NCBI GenBank assembly: GCA_046327915.1
Contig: JAXLXO010000023.1
Span: forward strand, 73,699-137,698
Length of the DNA stretch: 64,000 nucleotides
Direction of reading: 5' to 3'
Source: VGTK01 sp046327915
GTDB taxonomy: Bacteria > Desulfobacterota > Binatia > UBA12015
This document shows positions 8,774 through 18,200 of the stretch, piece by piece. Positions within the stretch are counted from its first letter, which is position 1, and every line of letters starts with the position of its first letter. Both the position numbers and the translations under genes were made by a program. The notes beneath the pieces are model-generated. The model was not told the origin of the DNA, did no database searches, and saw only the letters and a program-made list of their open reading frames with translations.

Positions 8774-9583
8774 TCAGCGCTGCGCGCGCGGGGCGAGCAG
8801 CTCCCGCGCGTCGAGGCGCGAGCCCGGCGAGCGCGGGGTCGCCTCGAGCAGGAAGAGCATCTCGACCCGATCGTCGCAGGCGGCGTCGACGACGCGGAAC
8901 GGCAGACCGTAGTCGGCGATCAGCGTCGCGAGCTGCGCCGACAGCGACTCGAACGACCACACGTGGAAGTGGGTGTCGTAGCTGTCGCGAAGGATGCGCG
9001 CGGCGAGCGCGGTCGCGGAGTCCGCGTCGAGCGATGCGTGCATGTTGAGATTGCACTCGGCGACGTGGCCCATGTCGGACAGGCGCTTCAGCTCGCTGCC
9101 CGCATTCGCGTGATCCCAGAGCAGGTGCTCGAGCGACGTCAGCGGGCGTCCGCGGTCGAAGGTGTGGCGCGCGTCGGGCACGATGCAGACGGCGCGCCCG
9201 CCCGGCTTCAGCACGCGGTGCCACGCGAGCAGCGCCGCGATCGCGTCGTGCGCGTGCTCGAGCAGATGGCAGGCGATGAGGAAGTCGTAGGCGCCGTCGG
9301 CGAGGCCGTCGAGCGTGGCGGTGTCGCAGACCACCGCGGGCCGGACGATGCGCTCGGGCGGCACGTCCGGGTTGTGCGAGCACAGCTTGTCGTAGTCGAA
9401 CTTGTCGACGTAGGTGACGCGCGCGCCCGGCGGCAGCCACAGCGGGCTCGCGAGCGCGCCGATCTCGACGCCGTCGCCGCGCAGATCCGCGACGAAGCGC
9501 GCGCGCAGGTTCGGCGGCTCGGGCGCCGCTTCGGGAGCGGCACCGCCACGCAGCTTCCTCACGACGTTCGAGATCAGCGACAT
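8774..9583 (-). CDS. SAM-dependent methyltransferase of a glycan locus
   Basis: 269 residues from an ATG at 9583 (MSLISNVVRKL). The segment VEIGALASPLWLPPGARVTYVD is the glycine-rich SAM region, with DFLIACHLLEHAHDAIAALLAW and LKPGGRAVCIVPDARHTFD as the class I methyltransferase motifs II and III. The same sequence type (EIGA then P, later HLLEH and VPDKRxTFD) is common beside glycosyltransferases in O-antigen and capsule clusters. It resembles the next, divergent gene, so the two appear to be distant paralogues. Acceptor unknown. The reading frame is open upstream, but those codons are compositionally odd and no start there is better. Confidence 0.8.
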   Translation of the reverse strand: MSLISNVVRKLRGGAAPEAAPEPPNLRARFVADLRGDGVEIGALASPLWLPPGARVTYVDKFDYDKLCSHNPDVPPERIVRPAVVCDTATLDGLADGAYDFLIACHLLEHAHDAIAALLAWHRVLKPGGRAVCIVPDARHTFDRGRPLTSLEHLLWDHANAGSELKRLSDMGHVAECNLNMHASLDADSATALAARILRDSYDTHFHVWSFESLSAQLATLIADYGLPFRVVDAACDDRVEMLFLLEATPRSPGSRLDARELLAPRAQR

Positions 9584-9719
9584 CGGCTTCGCAGCGCCGC
9601 GGCAGGCGTCCACGCCCCGCGACAGGCGCGACCTTAGCCGCATCGACGCGCGCGCGCGAGCCGGAGGGCCGCGACGGTCCTTGACGGCCGCCGGCGATCC
9701 CGGCAGGAGTCCGGACGCC

Positions 9720-10523
9720 GTGTGGAGACGAAGATCAGCCGCGCCGGTCGCCCCTCCACCTGCGGCCCCGCCGCGCACGATCGTGCGCGAGGACTACCGC
9801 GGCGCGCGCCTCGCGGTGCTGCGCCGCCTGGTGGATCCCGCACGCGCAGAAGGTCTCGAGTTCGGCGCGTTCGACTTCCCGGTCGTCGCGCCCGGCGCGG
9901 GACGCTGCCGCTTCGCCGACGTGCGCTCGTCGCGACAGCTCGCCGAGATGTTCGGCGTGCCGCTCGAGGGCGTCGCGCCGGTCGAGTGGGTGATCGACCG
10001 CGCGCGCCCGCTCGCGGCCCAGATCCCGGCACGCTTCGACTACGTGATCCTCTGCCACGTCCTCGAGCACGTTCCGGAGCCGATCCGCTTCCTGAACGAC
10101 GTCGGCACGCTGCTGCGTCCGGGCGGCGTGATGCTCCTCGCCGTGCCGGACAAGCGCCGGACGCTCGACGCGAGCCGCCCCTCGACGACGATCGACCATC
10201 TGCTCGCGCGGCATCACCATGGGGCACCCGGTCCGCCGCTCGCGCAGATCATGGAGTTCTCGCGCACGTGGGACGAGAACTGGCGCAAGCTCGCCGAAGA
10301 GAATCCGCGTGCGTTCTTCGAGTGGGCCGTCGGCCAGTTCGCGAGCGGCCACGCCGACGTGCACTGCAACGTGTGGCGCGACGAGGAGCTGTTCGCGCAG
10401 CTCGACTACCTCGCGCACGGCGGCTTCCTGCCGGGACTCGAGGTCTGCCTGCGCGAGCCCAACGAGCCGCCGTTCAACGAGTTCTACGTCGCGCTGCGCC
10501 GCACGCCCGACGCCGCGTCCTGA
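9720..10523 (+). CDS. SAM-dependent methyltransferase, paralogue of the divergent one
   Basis: 267 residues from a GTG at 9720, chosen because aggag lies at 9705-9709. Motifs: LEFGAFDFPVV in the SAM site, the DYVILCHVLEHVPEPIRFL block, and LRPGGVMLLAVPDKRRTLD. The arrangement matches the gene at 8774-9583 and differs in the C-terminal cap (SGHADVHCNVWRDEELFAQLDYL). A probable sugar or glycan methyltransferase. The spacer to the divergent gene is 136 bp and should hold both promoters. Its last 40 bases overlap the convergent tandem glycosyltransferase gene. Confidence 0.78.
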   Translation: MWRRRSAAPVAPPPAAPPRTIVREDYRGARLAVLRRLVDPARAEGLEFGAFDFPVVAPGAGRCRFADVRSSRQLAEMFGVPLEGVAPVEWVIDRARPLAAQIPARFDYVILCHVLEHVPEPIRFLNDVGTLLRPGGVMLLAVPDKRRTLDASRPSTTIDHLLARHHHGAPGPPLAQIMEFSRTWDENWRKLAEENPRAFFEWAVGQFASGHADVHCNVWRDEELFAQLDYLAHGGFLPGLEVCLREPNEPPFNEFYVALRRTPDAAS

Positions 10524-13036
10524 GCGAGCGGCACGAGACAGCGCTCGCGCAGCAGCTCCTCGAACTGCGCCGCCGACGACGCGAAGGTCCTCGCGCGCAT
10601 CGCGTCCGCCGCCGCGGTCGCGAGCGTCGAGCGTCGCGGAGCGTCGTCGACCAGCGCGCGCAGCACGTCGGCGACGCGGTCGGGCTCGGGCGTCGCGAGC
10701 GCGCACGTGCGGCCGTCCTGCACCATCTCGCGCACGCCGGGGACGTCCGCGTCGACCACCGCGCAGCCGCACGCCATGCCCTGGAACGGCACCCACGAGA
10801 TGTTCGCGGACAGCGAGAAGCAGAGCAGCACGTGTGACGCGTTCATCTCGCGCGCGAGCTCCGCGTGCGTGAGCACGCCGAGATTCTCGATCGCGAAGTC
10901 GATCGCGCCGAGCTCGGCGTCTGTCGAGCCGAAGAAGGCGATGCGCACGTCGGGACGCTCGCGCTTCAGCCGCCGCAGCGCCGCGAGCCCGATGCCGTAG
11001 CCGCGACGCGGCAGCGACGGACGCGCGAAGAACAGCACCCGGACCGGCCCCGTGCGCTCCGCGGGCGGCGTCGTCACGCGGAACGTCTCGGCGTCGATCG
11101 CGAAGTCGATCGACGCGCACGGGCGACCGGCGGATTCCGCCATGCGGCGCGCAAGCGAGCGTCCGATGGTCACGTGTCCGAGCGGCAGCGCGTAGGTGTC
11201 CTCGGCCTGCGCGTGCAACGGGTCGTCGGGCGCGTAGAAGTCGGGCTCGAAGTCCTGGATGAAGTAGAGCTTGCAGGGCGAGCCGGGGTGACGGGCGACG
11301 GTGTACGCGGTCGGCCAGTTGGTCGCGATCGACACGTCGGCGGGCGCGATCGCGTCGTGCCCGACCACGATCTCGACCGACAGCGGCCCGAACGCGTCGC
11401 CGCAGAAGTGCTCGATCTCGGCGCGCGTCCGCCCTTCGAGATGCGCCACCGCCTCGACGTAGACGCGCACGCGGTGTCCCGCGCGACCGAGCGTGTTGGC
11501 GAGGCGGAAGATCGTCCAGTAGCCGCCGCCGGTGCCGGCGATCGGCGCGCGCACGATCCAGTTGATCGTCAACGCGCCGTGCGGTCGCGCGAGGCTCGAC
11601 GCCGCCCGCAGCGTCGCAAGGAACGCGCTGCCGCCGCTCGCGGTGGTCTGCGCGGAACCGGCCTCGGCGAGCGCCGCGGCGCCGATCGCGTGGCGCCGCT
11701 CCGACGAGCCTGCGAGTGCTCCGAGCGCGCGACGCCACTCGTCGTCAGCGGTCGCGAGGAGGCCGTTGCGGCCGTCCTCGATCACGCGCTGAAAATCGGG
11801 CAGCGGCGTCGCGACCGTCGGCACGCCGACCAGCGCCGCCTCGAGGTACTTGATGGAGCTCTTGCACGCGGTGAACGCGTTGCCGGTCTCGAGCGGTGCG
11901 AGGTTCACGTCGACACCGGCGAGGATGCCGGGCAGCTCCTGCCACGGTACCAGCGGCCGGTGCTCGATCCGCGACGCGAACGGCGCCAGCGCGTCCGGCG
12001 GCTCGATGTGCCCGACCAGGAGCAGCCGCGCGTCCGCGTGCGCCCCGAGCACGGACGCGAGCGCCGGGACCGCCTGCGCGAAGTCGCGGCGGTGCGTCGG
12101 CGTGCCGCTCAGGTACGCGAACACGACGCCGCCGTCGGCGTTGCCGCGCTTCGCCATCGCGCGGCGCTCGCGCGCGCGCGTCGACAGCTCGACCATCGTG
12201 CGGCTCGCGACGTTGGGCAGGACGTGCACGTTCGGCAGCAGCGCCGCCGCGCGCTCGCGCAGCGGCTCGGTGGACACCAGAGCGCCGTCGCAGCGCGACA
12301 GCGTCGCCCGGTAGCGCACCAGGCCCTCGCGGTAGAGGGCGCGGTCGTCGGCGCTCATGTCGGCGAGTGCCGCCACGTGATCCGCCGCGGCGAGGTCGAA
12401 CACCCAGTCGTCGGAGTCGAACAGCACCGGCTTTCCGGCGCGCCTCGCGGCGCGCAGGAAGTCGTCGACGTCCGGGCCGAACGGCACGCGGTGCAGGATG
12501 AAGAGCGCGTACGACGGCACGCGCGGCGCGAGCTCCGCCTCGCCGTGCAGCACGACGTCGGCGGTGAGCCCGAGGCCTTCGAGACGCTCGCGCGCGTGGT
12601 CGCAGCGGTAGCGGCGCGCGTCGCCCGGACATCCGCTCACCAGCAGCACGGCACGGTGGCGTGGCCCGGGCGCGAGACCCAGGTCGTCCTCCGCGGGAGT
12701 GGCCGCGGCGCCGCCGCGCAGGCGGGCGAGGAAGCGCTTCAGCGGCAGGATCCCCTCGCGCAGCGGCGCGGTGAGCAGCCACGACTTCGAGCGCAGGACC
12801 TGGCCGAGCAGGCTCGCCGCGCGCAGCGCCTCGCGCTGCTGCTCGGCGGCGATGCGCTGGTGACGGGCGGCGTCCTCCTGCGCGCGCGCGAGCGCGTCCT
12901 CGAGCTCGGCGACGCGGCGGCTCAGGACCTCGTAGGCGCGCGTGTCGCGGGCGTGGAGCTCGCGCAGCTCGGCGAGCTCCGCTTCCAGAGCCGCGACGTC
13001 GCGCTCAGCCACCGTTCTGCCCGTTCGCTCCGACAC
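10484..13036 (-). CDS. tandem GT-B glycosyltransferase (two GT domains, WsaF-like second domain)
   Basis: 850 residues from a GTG at 13036, which has gaggt 8 bases upstream. Layout: a coiled coil (about residues 12-75), a short linker, a first GT-B domain from about residue 130 (AVLLVSGCPGDARRYRCDHARERL, later SSIKYLEAALVGVPTVATP), and a second GT-B domain from about 480 (LTINWIVRAPIAGTGGGYW, SIATNWPTAY, VLFFARPSLPRRGYG, VPFQGMACGCAVVDADVPG). The second half resembles the WsaF rhamnosyltransferase family. The whole is a close paralogue of the C-terminal part of the gene at 15222-18725. It begins 32 bases inside the end of the membrane-protein gene, suggesting coupling, and overlaps the convergent methyltransferase by 40 bases. 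A cytoplasmic polysaccharide-building enzyme is inferred. Confidence 0.88.
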   Translation of the reverse strand: MSERTGRTVAERDVAALEAELAELRELHARDTRAYEVLSRRVAELEDALARAQEDAARHQRIAAEQQREALRAASLLGQVLRSKSWLLTAPLREGILPLKRFLARLRGGAAATPAEDDLGLAPGPRHRAVLLVSGCPGDARRYRCDHARERLEGLGLTADVVLHGEAELAPRVPSYALFILHRVPFGPDVDDFLRAARRAGKPVLFDSDDWVFDLAAADHVAALADMSADDRALYREGLVRYRATLSRCDGALVSTEPLRERAAALLPNVHVLPNVASRTMVELSTRARERRAMAKRGNADGGVVFAYLSGTPTHRRDFAQAVPALASVLGAHADARLLLVGHIEPPDALAPFASRIEHRPLVPWQELPGILAGVDVNLAPLETGNAFTACKSSIKYLEAALVGVPTVATPLPDFQRVIEDGRNGLLATADDEWRRALGALAGSSERRHAIGAAALAEAGSAQTTASGGSAFLATLRAASSLARPHGALTINWIVRAPIAGTGGGYWTIFRLANTLGRAGHRVRVYVEAVAHLEGRTRAEIEHFCGDAFGPLSVEIVVGHDAIAPADVSIATNWPTAYTVARHPGSPCKLYFIQDFEPDFYAPDDPLHAQAEDTYALPLGHVTIGRSLARRMAESAGRPCASIDFAIDAETFRVTTPPAERTGPVRVLFFARPSLPRRGYGIGLAALRRLKRERPDVRIAFFGSTDAELGAIDFAIENLGVLTHAELAREMNASHVLLCFSLSANISWVPFQGMACGCAVVDADVPGVREMVQDGRTCALATPEPDRVADVLRALVDDAPRRSTLATAAADAMRARTFASSAAQFEELLRERCLVPLAQDAASGVRRSAT

Positions 13037-14993
13037 CCGGATTGACCTCGAAGATGTAGACGCCGCCGTCCGCGTAGCGCAGGACCAGGTTCTCCGACTG
13101 CGCCAGCCGAACCGCCTCCGCGGGATCGGCGAGCGCCCCCAGATACGCGTATCGCACGCCGCGTTTCCAGAGCCAGACCCACTCCGCGTCGTCCTCCGAG
13201 GCGTGCCGCACCCGGCGCGACATCTCGACCGCCCAGTTGGCGTACTGCGGCTGCAGGTTCGCGATCATCGGGCCGACCGTGATGCGGCGTCCGGTCAAGT
13301 AGGGGATCCACGTGCCGGCGTCGACGCCGTGCGGCGCGTGCGGCAGCCAGAAGGTCGTGCGCACGGCGACCGTCGCCGTCGGATCGGCGTTCTCGTCGAG
13401 CCAGCGCATCGCGCGCAGGTCGGCGGGGGTCACGAAGAAGCGCGACGGCTCGATCTGCGCGACGCGGTCGCGCGCACCGAGCGCACCGAGCCCGAGGAAC
13501 GCGAGCAGCACCACGGTCTGCGTCCCCGCTCCGGCGCGCAGCCACGCCAGCGCCTCCGCGACGCCACAGGCGACCAGCACCGACGCCGGCAGGTAGAGCA
13601 GGATCAGCACCGCACCGAGGTTGGTCACGTTGAGGAGCGGGATCTGCAGGAGGTGCGCCTCGCCGAGTGCCAGCAGCAGCAGGCTCCACGCGAGCAGCAA
13701 CCGCGCCAGGCGCTTGCCGCGCACGACCGCGATCGCCGCCGCCGCGATCACGGCGGCGAGCGGCCAGACGTCCGCGAAGAGGTACGCCAGCGCCTCGCGC
13801 GAGAACGAGAAGTACTCCGGGTCGCCGAGGATGCGGTCCTGTGCGCCGGCGCGGAGCCCGCCCTGGAAGACGATCGCGGCCCAGTGCCCGCTCGCGTACT
13901 CCGCGACCGCGCGCAGCAGCCGCGGCCCGCTGAGCGCGAGCGCCGCGACGAGAAGAGCCGTGCCCGCGAGCAGCGTCGCGCGGCGCGCACGCGCGTCGTG
14001 GCGCGCGTTCCACAGCGCGAGCGCGAAGGTCATGCCGAGCAGCAGCACGAGGAAGACCGCGACGCGCAGGTGCAGCAGGAACACCCCGGCGACGAGCAGC
14101 GCGGCCCACGCCGCGTACGACGCACGATCGGCGCGCTCCGACGGAGCGCCGCCGTGCGTAGCGACGCCGTCGCTGTCGTCGCGCCGCGTGCCGACGGCGT
14201 CCGGCAGCGCGCGCAAGGCCTCTGCCACGGCGAGCCACGCCGGCAGCAGGATCGTCTGCGCGGAGAGCTGCGTGAAGCGGCCCCAGTTCACGTAGAACGC
14301 GGGCTGGTGCGAGACCAGCCCGGCGACGATCGCACCGATCACCGCGGCGAGCCGTCCGACGTAGCGATCGAGCACGAGGTACACGCCGAGGCCGCACAGC
14401 CCGCTCAGCACCTGCGCGACCCACGTCACCGCGACGTGCGCCGGTACGCCGGCCAGCATCTGGACCGCGCCCGACAGCGCGTAGAAGCCCACGTGGTAGC
14501 GTGCGAGCGGCACCGGGAAGAAGGGCTCCATCGTCGTCGGCAGCCGTCCCGCGCGCGCGGTGAGCTCGGTCAGCACGACGTGGTGCACCGAGTCCGACCA
14601 CGCCGGGAACGGGTGCTCGTGCGCGACGATCGCGCGTGTCGCGAGCGTCGCCAGGACCACCAGCAGCGCGATCTGCTCGAGCCGCACGAAGCGCAGCGGT
14701 GCGAGCGGCGCCCGGCGCAGCCCCGCAGCGGCCGCGAGCGCCGCGACGCCGAGGACGGCGAGCAGAGCGCCAGTCCCGAGGGCCGGCACGCCGGGCACGG
14801 CTCCCGCGACGGCGAACAGCACCGGCCAGAACGCGATCCCGAGCGACAACGCCAACGCCCACGCCCGCAGCGCCGGCAGCCGCCGCCACGCCGGCGCCGC
14901 GACGAGCACGGCCCAGCCCGGCACGGCGAGCAGCAGCAGCGTGACGGCTACCACGCGCAGCTCGACCACGAGCGGCAGCACGTCCGCCGTCAC
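13005..14993 (-). CDS. polytopic membrane protein, GT-C/DUF2298-like, of the glycan locus
   Basis: 662 residues from a GTG at 14993, with about a dozen hydrophobic segments. Near the end of the second or third loop is PAWSDSVHHVVLTELTARAG, an acidic-plus-histidine loop, and NWGRFTQLSAQ further on; these loop motifs recall GT-C transferases and the bacterial DUF6541/DUF2298 families. A soluble C-terminal part follows (RYADGGVYIFEVNPG). It lies between two paralogous tandem glycosyltransferase genes and probably takes a lipid-linked sugar at the membrane. Specificity cannot be read. The downstream GT gene starts inside its 3' end. Confidence 0.75.
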   Translation of the reverse strand: MTADVLPLVVELRVVAVTLLLLAVPGWAVLVAAPAWRRLPALRAWALALSLGIAFWPVLFAVAGAVPGVPALGTGALLAVLGVAALAAAAGLRRAPLAPLRFVRLEQIALLVVLATLATRAIVAHEHPFPAWSDSVHHVVLTELTARAGRLPTTMEPFFPVPLARYHVGFYALSGAVQMLAGVPAHVAVTWVAQVLSGLCGLGVYLVLDRYVGRLAAVIGAIVAGLVSHQPAFYVNWGRFTQLSAQTILLPAWLAVAEALRALPDAVGTRRDDSDGVATHGGAPSERADRASYAAWAALLVAGVFLLHLRVAVFLVLLLGMTFALALWNARHDARARRATLLAGTALLVAALALSGPRLLRAVAEYASGHWAAIVFQGGLRAGAQDRILGDPEYFSFSREALAYLFADVWPLAAVIAAAAIAVVRGKRLARLLLAWSLLLLALGEAHLLQIPLLNVTNLGAVLILLYLPASVLVACGVAEALAWLRAGAGTQTVVLLAFLGLGALGARDRVAQIEPSRFFVTPADLRAMRWLDENADPTATVAVRTTFWLPHAPHGVDAGTWIPYLTGRRITVGPMIANLQPQYANWAVEMSRRVRHASEDDAEWVWLWKRGVRYAYLGALADPAEAVRLAQSENLVLRYADGGVYIFEVNPGVGANGQNGG

Positions 14994-15087
14994 GAAGCCC
15001 TCCTGCGCACGCCGTCGTCCTCGCCCGCGAACCGCGCCGCGGTCAAGCGGACCACGCCCGCCCCGCGCTCGCCCGCCGCGGGGGTCG

Positions 15088-15253
15088 CGTCAAGCGCCGC
15101 CCATCAGTGCCCGGCCGAACGCTGGCGCCGGGCCCGCCAGGGACCGGGGCAGGCGTCAAGCGCCGCGCGCCAGCGCGCGGCCGAACGCTGGCGCCGGGCC
15201 CGTCAGGGACCGGGGCAGGCGTCAAGCGCCGCGCGCCAGCGCGCGGCCGAAGA
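15088..15253. repeat. 66 bp tandem repeat made from the 3' end of the fused glycosyltransferase gene
   Basis: Units start at 15088, 15154 and 15220 with a 66-base period: two complete copies and one partial copy that runs into the gene. Each begins cgtcaagcgccg and contains ggccgaacgctggcgccggg. The partial copy at 15220-15253 is the last ten codons and the stop of the gene at 15222-18725; the two complete copies lie just past its stop codon and carry slightly diverged copies of the same codons. A copy number change by slippage or recombination is likely. Confidence 0.85.
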
Positions 15254-18200
15254 TCCGCTGCGCGCGATCCAGCCGCACGAACGCGTGCTCGGTGAGGATC
15301 TTCTCGAACTGGCGCGCGGACGCGTCCCAGCCACCGCGCTGCATCTCCGCCGCCGCCGCGCGTGCGAGACGCAGCCGCTCGCCGTCGTCGTCGACCAGCG
15401 CGCGCAGCGTCTCGGCAACGGCCTCGGGATCCGGGCGCGCGAGGCGGCACGTCTCGCCATCGGCGATCATCTCGCGCACGCCGGGCACGTCGGCGTCGAC
15501 CACCGCACAGCCGCAGGCCATGCCCTGGAACGGCACCCACGAGATGTTCGCCGACATCGAGAAGCACAGCAGCACGTGCGACGCGTTCATCTCGCGTGCG
15601 AGCTCCGCGTGGCTCAGCACGCCGAGGTTCTCGATCGGAAAGTCGACGTCGCCGAGCTCCGCGTCGGTCGAGCCGAAGAACGCGATGCGCACGTCGGGAC
15701 GCTCGCGCTTCAGCTGCCGCAGCGCCGCGAGCCCGAGCCCGTACGCACGGCGCGGCAGCGAGGGGCGCGCGAAGAACAGCACGCGCGTCGTGCCGGTGCG
15801 CGCCTCGGGCGGCGTCGTCACGTGGAAGATCTCGGAGTCCACCGCGAAGTCGATCGACGTCGTCGGACGGTCCGCGTAGCCCTCCATGCGGCGCGCGAGC
15901 GAGCGTCCGATGGTCACGATCTGCAGCGGCAGGTCGTACGTTCCGGCGGCCTTGCGGTAGAGCGGGTCGTCCTCTGCGTAGAACTCCGGCTCGAAGTCCT
16001 GCACGAAGTAGAACTTGAAGAGCGACCCCGGCAGCAGCGCGACGGTGTACGCGGTCGGCCAGTTGGTCGCGATCGAGACGTCGGCGGGCAGCACGTGGTC
16101 GTGCCCGACCACGACCTCGACGTGCAGCGGACCGAAGTTCTCCGCGACGAAGGCGTGGATCTCCTCGTCCGACTTGCCCTCGAGGTGCGCGATCGCCTCG
16201 ACGTAGACGCGCACCTTGTGCCCCGAGCGGCCGAGCGCGTTGGCGAGCCGGAAGATCGTCCAGTAGCCGCCGCCCGTGCCGGCGATCGGCGTGCGCACGA
16301 TCCAGTTGATGGTCAGCGGCCGGTCGGTGTCGCCGCGGCTGCGCAGCGCCTTGAGCTTCGCGAACAGATCGGTCGCGATGCTGGACGTCGTGTGGTGCGC
16401 GAGGGCGTCCTCGAGCGCACGCTGCCCGATCGCCTGACGCTGCGTCGCCGACTCGACGAGCTGGCGCAGGCCGTCGCGCCACGCCTCCTTGCTGTCGGCG
16501 AGCACGCCGTTGCGCTCGCTCTCGATCACGCGCTGGAAGTCCGCGAGCGGCGTCGCGATCGTCGGCACGCCGACCAGCGCCGCCTCGAGATACTTGATGG
16601 AGCTCTTGCACTCGGTGAACGGGTTGCGGCGCTCGAGCGGCGCGAGGTTCACGTCCACCTCGGACATCACCTCGAACAGGCGCTGCCACGGCATCAGCGG
16701 CACGTGCGAGTGGCGCGCGCCGAAGCGTCCGAAGGTGTCGCGCACGTCGATGTGGCCGACGGTCAGGAGGCGCACCGACGGATAGCGCTCCATCACCCAC
16801 GCGAGCGACGACTCCACTTCGGCGAAGTCGCGCTTGTGGGTCGGCGTCCCGCTCAGATACGCGAAGGTCACGTCCTGCGTGACGCGCCCGGTCGCGGCGC
16901 GGACTTCCCGCAGTCGGCGCGCACGCGCGGCGAGACGCGTCATTTCGCGGCTCGCGACGTTCGGGTGCACGAACACGCGCTGCAGCAGCGTGCCGATGCG
17001 GCGCGCGAGCGGCTCGGTCGAGACGATCGCGCCGTCGCAGCGCAGGATGGTCGCGCGATAGCGCTCGAGGCCCTCGCGATACAGCTCGCGGTCCTCGGAG
17101 CGCATGTCCTCGAGCGCCGCGACGTGCGGCATCGACGCGACGTCGAACACCCAGTCGTCGGTGTCGAAGACGACCGTGCGCCCCGAACGTCGCGCCTCGC
17201 GGATGAAGAAGTCGACGTCGGGTCCGAACGGCACGCGGTGCAGGACGAAGAACGCGTACGAGCGCACCGCCCACGAGAGATCGATCTCGCCGTAGATCGC
17301 GACGTCGGCCGCGACGCCGAGGAGTCCCAGCTGCTCCGCCTGGTGGTCGCAGCGGTAGCGCTTCGCGTCGCCGGGGCAGCCGCTCAGGAAGAGCACGGCC
17401 TTGTTGGTCTCGCCCGCCGGACCGGTCGGCGGACGGCGGCGCGGCTCGCGCCCCGTCAAGCGTCGCGACACGTCGGAGATCGTGCGCGCGGAGTCGATCA
17501 GCGTGCGCAGCGGCGCCGTCAGCTTCCACGACTTGGAGCGCAGCACCGAATCCATCGTCGCGCGGACGTCGGCGAGCTGGCGGTGCTGCTGGTGGATGAA
17601 CGACTCGTGGCCGTCGAGCGTCTCCTGCGCGAGACGGAGCCGCTCCTCGAGCTCCGCGCAGCGCGCGAGCGCCTCGTCGAGCGTCGGCACCGCGTCCGCC
17701 TTCGCGCCGCGCGCGACGCCGCCGGCCGCGGCGTCGCCGAGCAGGACCGCGTTGCGCGCCGCCGTCGCGAGCGCGGACTCGATGCGCGCGTTCTTCGCGG
17801 CCATCGCCTCGGCGACCGCGGAGAACGCCTTGCCCACCAGAGCGGGCGGCGGCAGCAGCGCGGCTGCAGAGGGCGCGTGCCCGTTGGTCGCGCCGGCGTC
17901 GCCGTCCGAGCCCGCGTTCTCGTGCTCGAGCGCGTCGAGCGCGGCGCGTGCGCGCTCGTCGAGCGGCGTCACCGGGACGACGTGGATCTGGCGGTAGGGC
18001 ACCGTGCCCGCGTCGCGATAGGCGTCGAGGTGCCGGTTGTAGTCCTCGAAGAAGTCGCCGACCTGCGCGTCGAGGTCGAACATGTTGAGGAAGATCAGCA
18101 GCTGGAACAGCAGCCAGTTGTGGACGTTGTTGCTGCCGAGGCGGTGGAACGCGCGTCCGTCGCGCGTCAGCGCGCCCTCGAGCCAGTCCATCGGCGGCAG

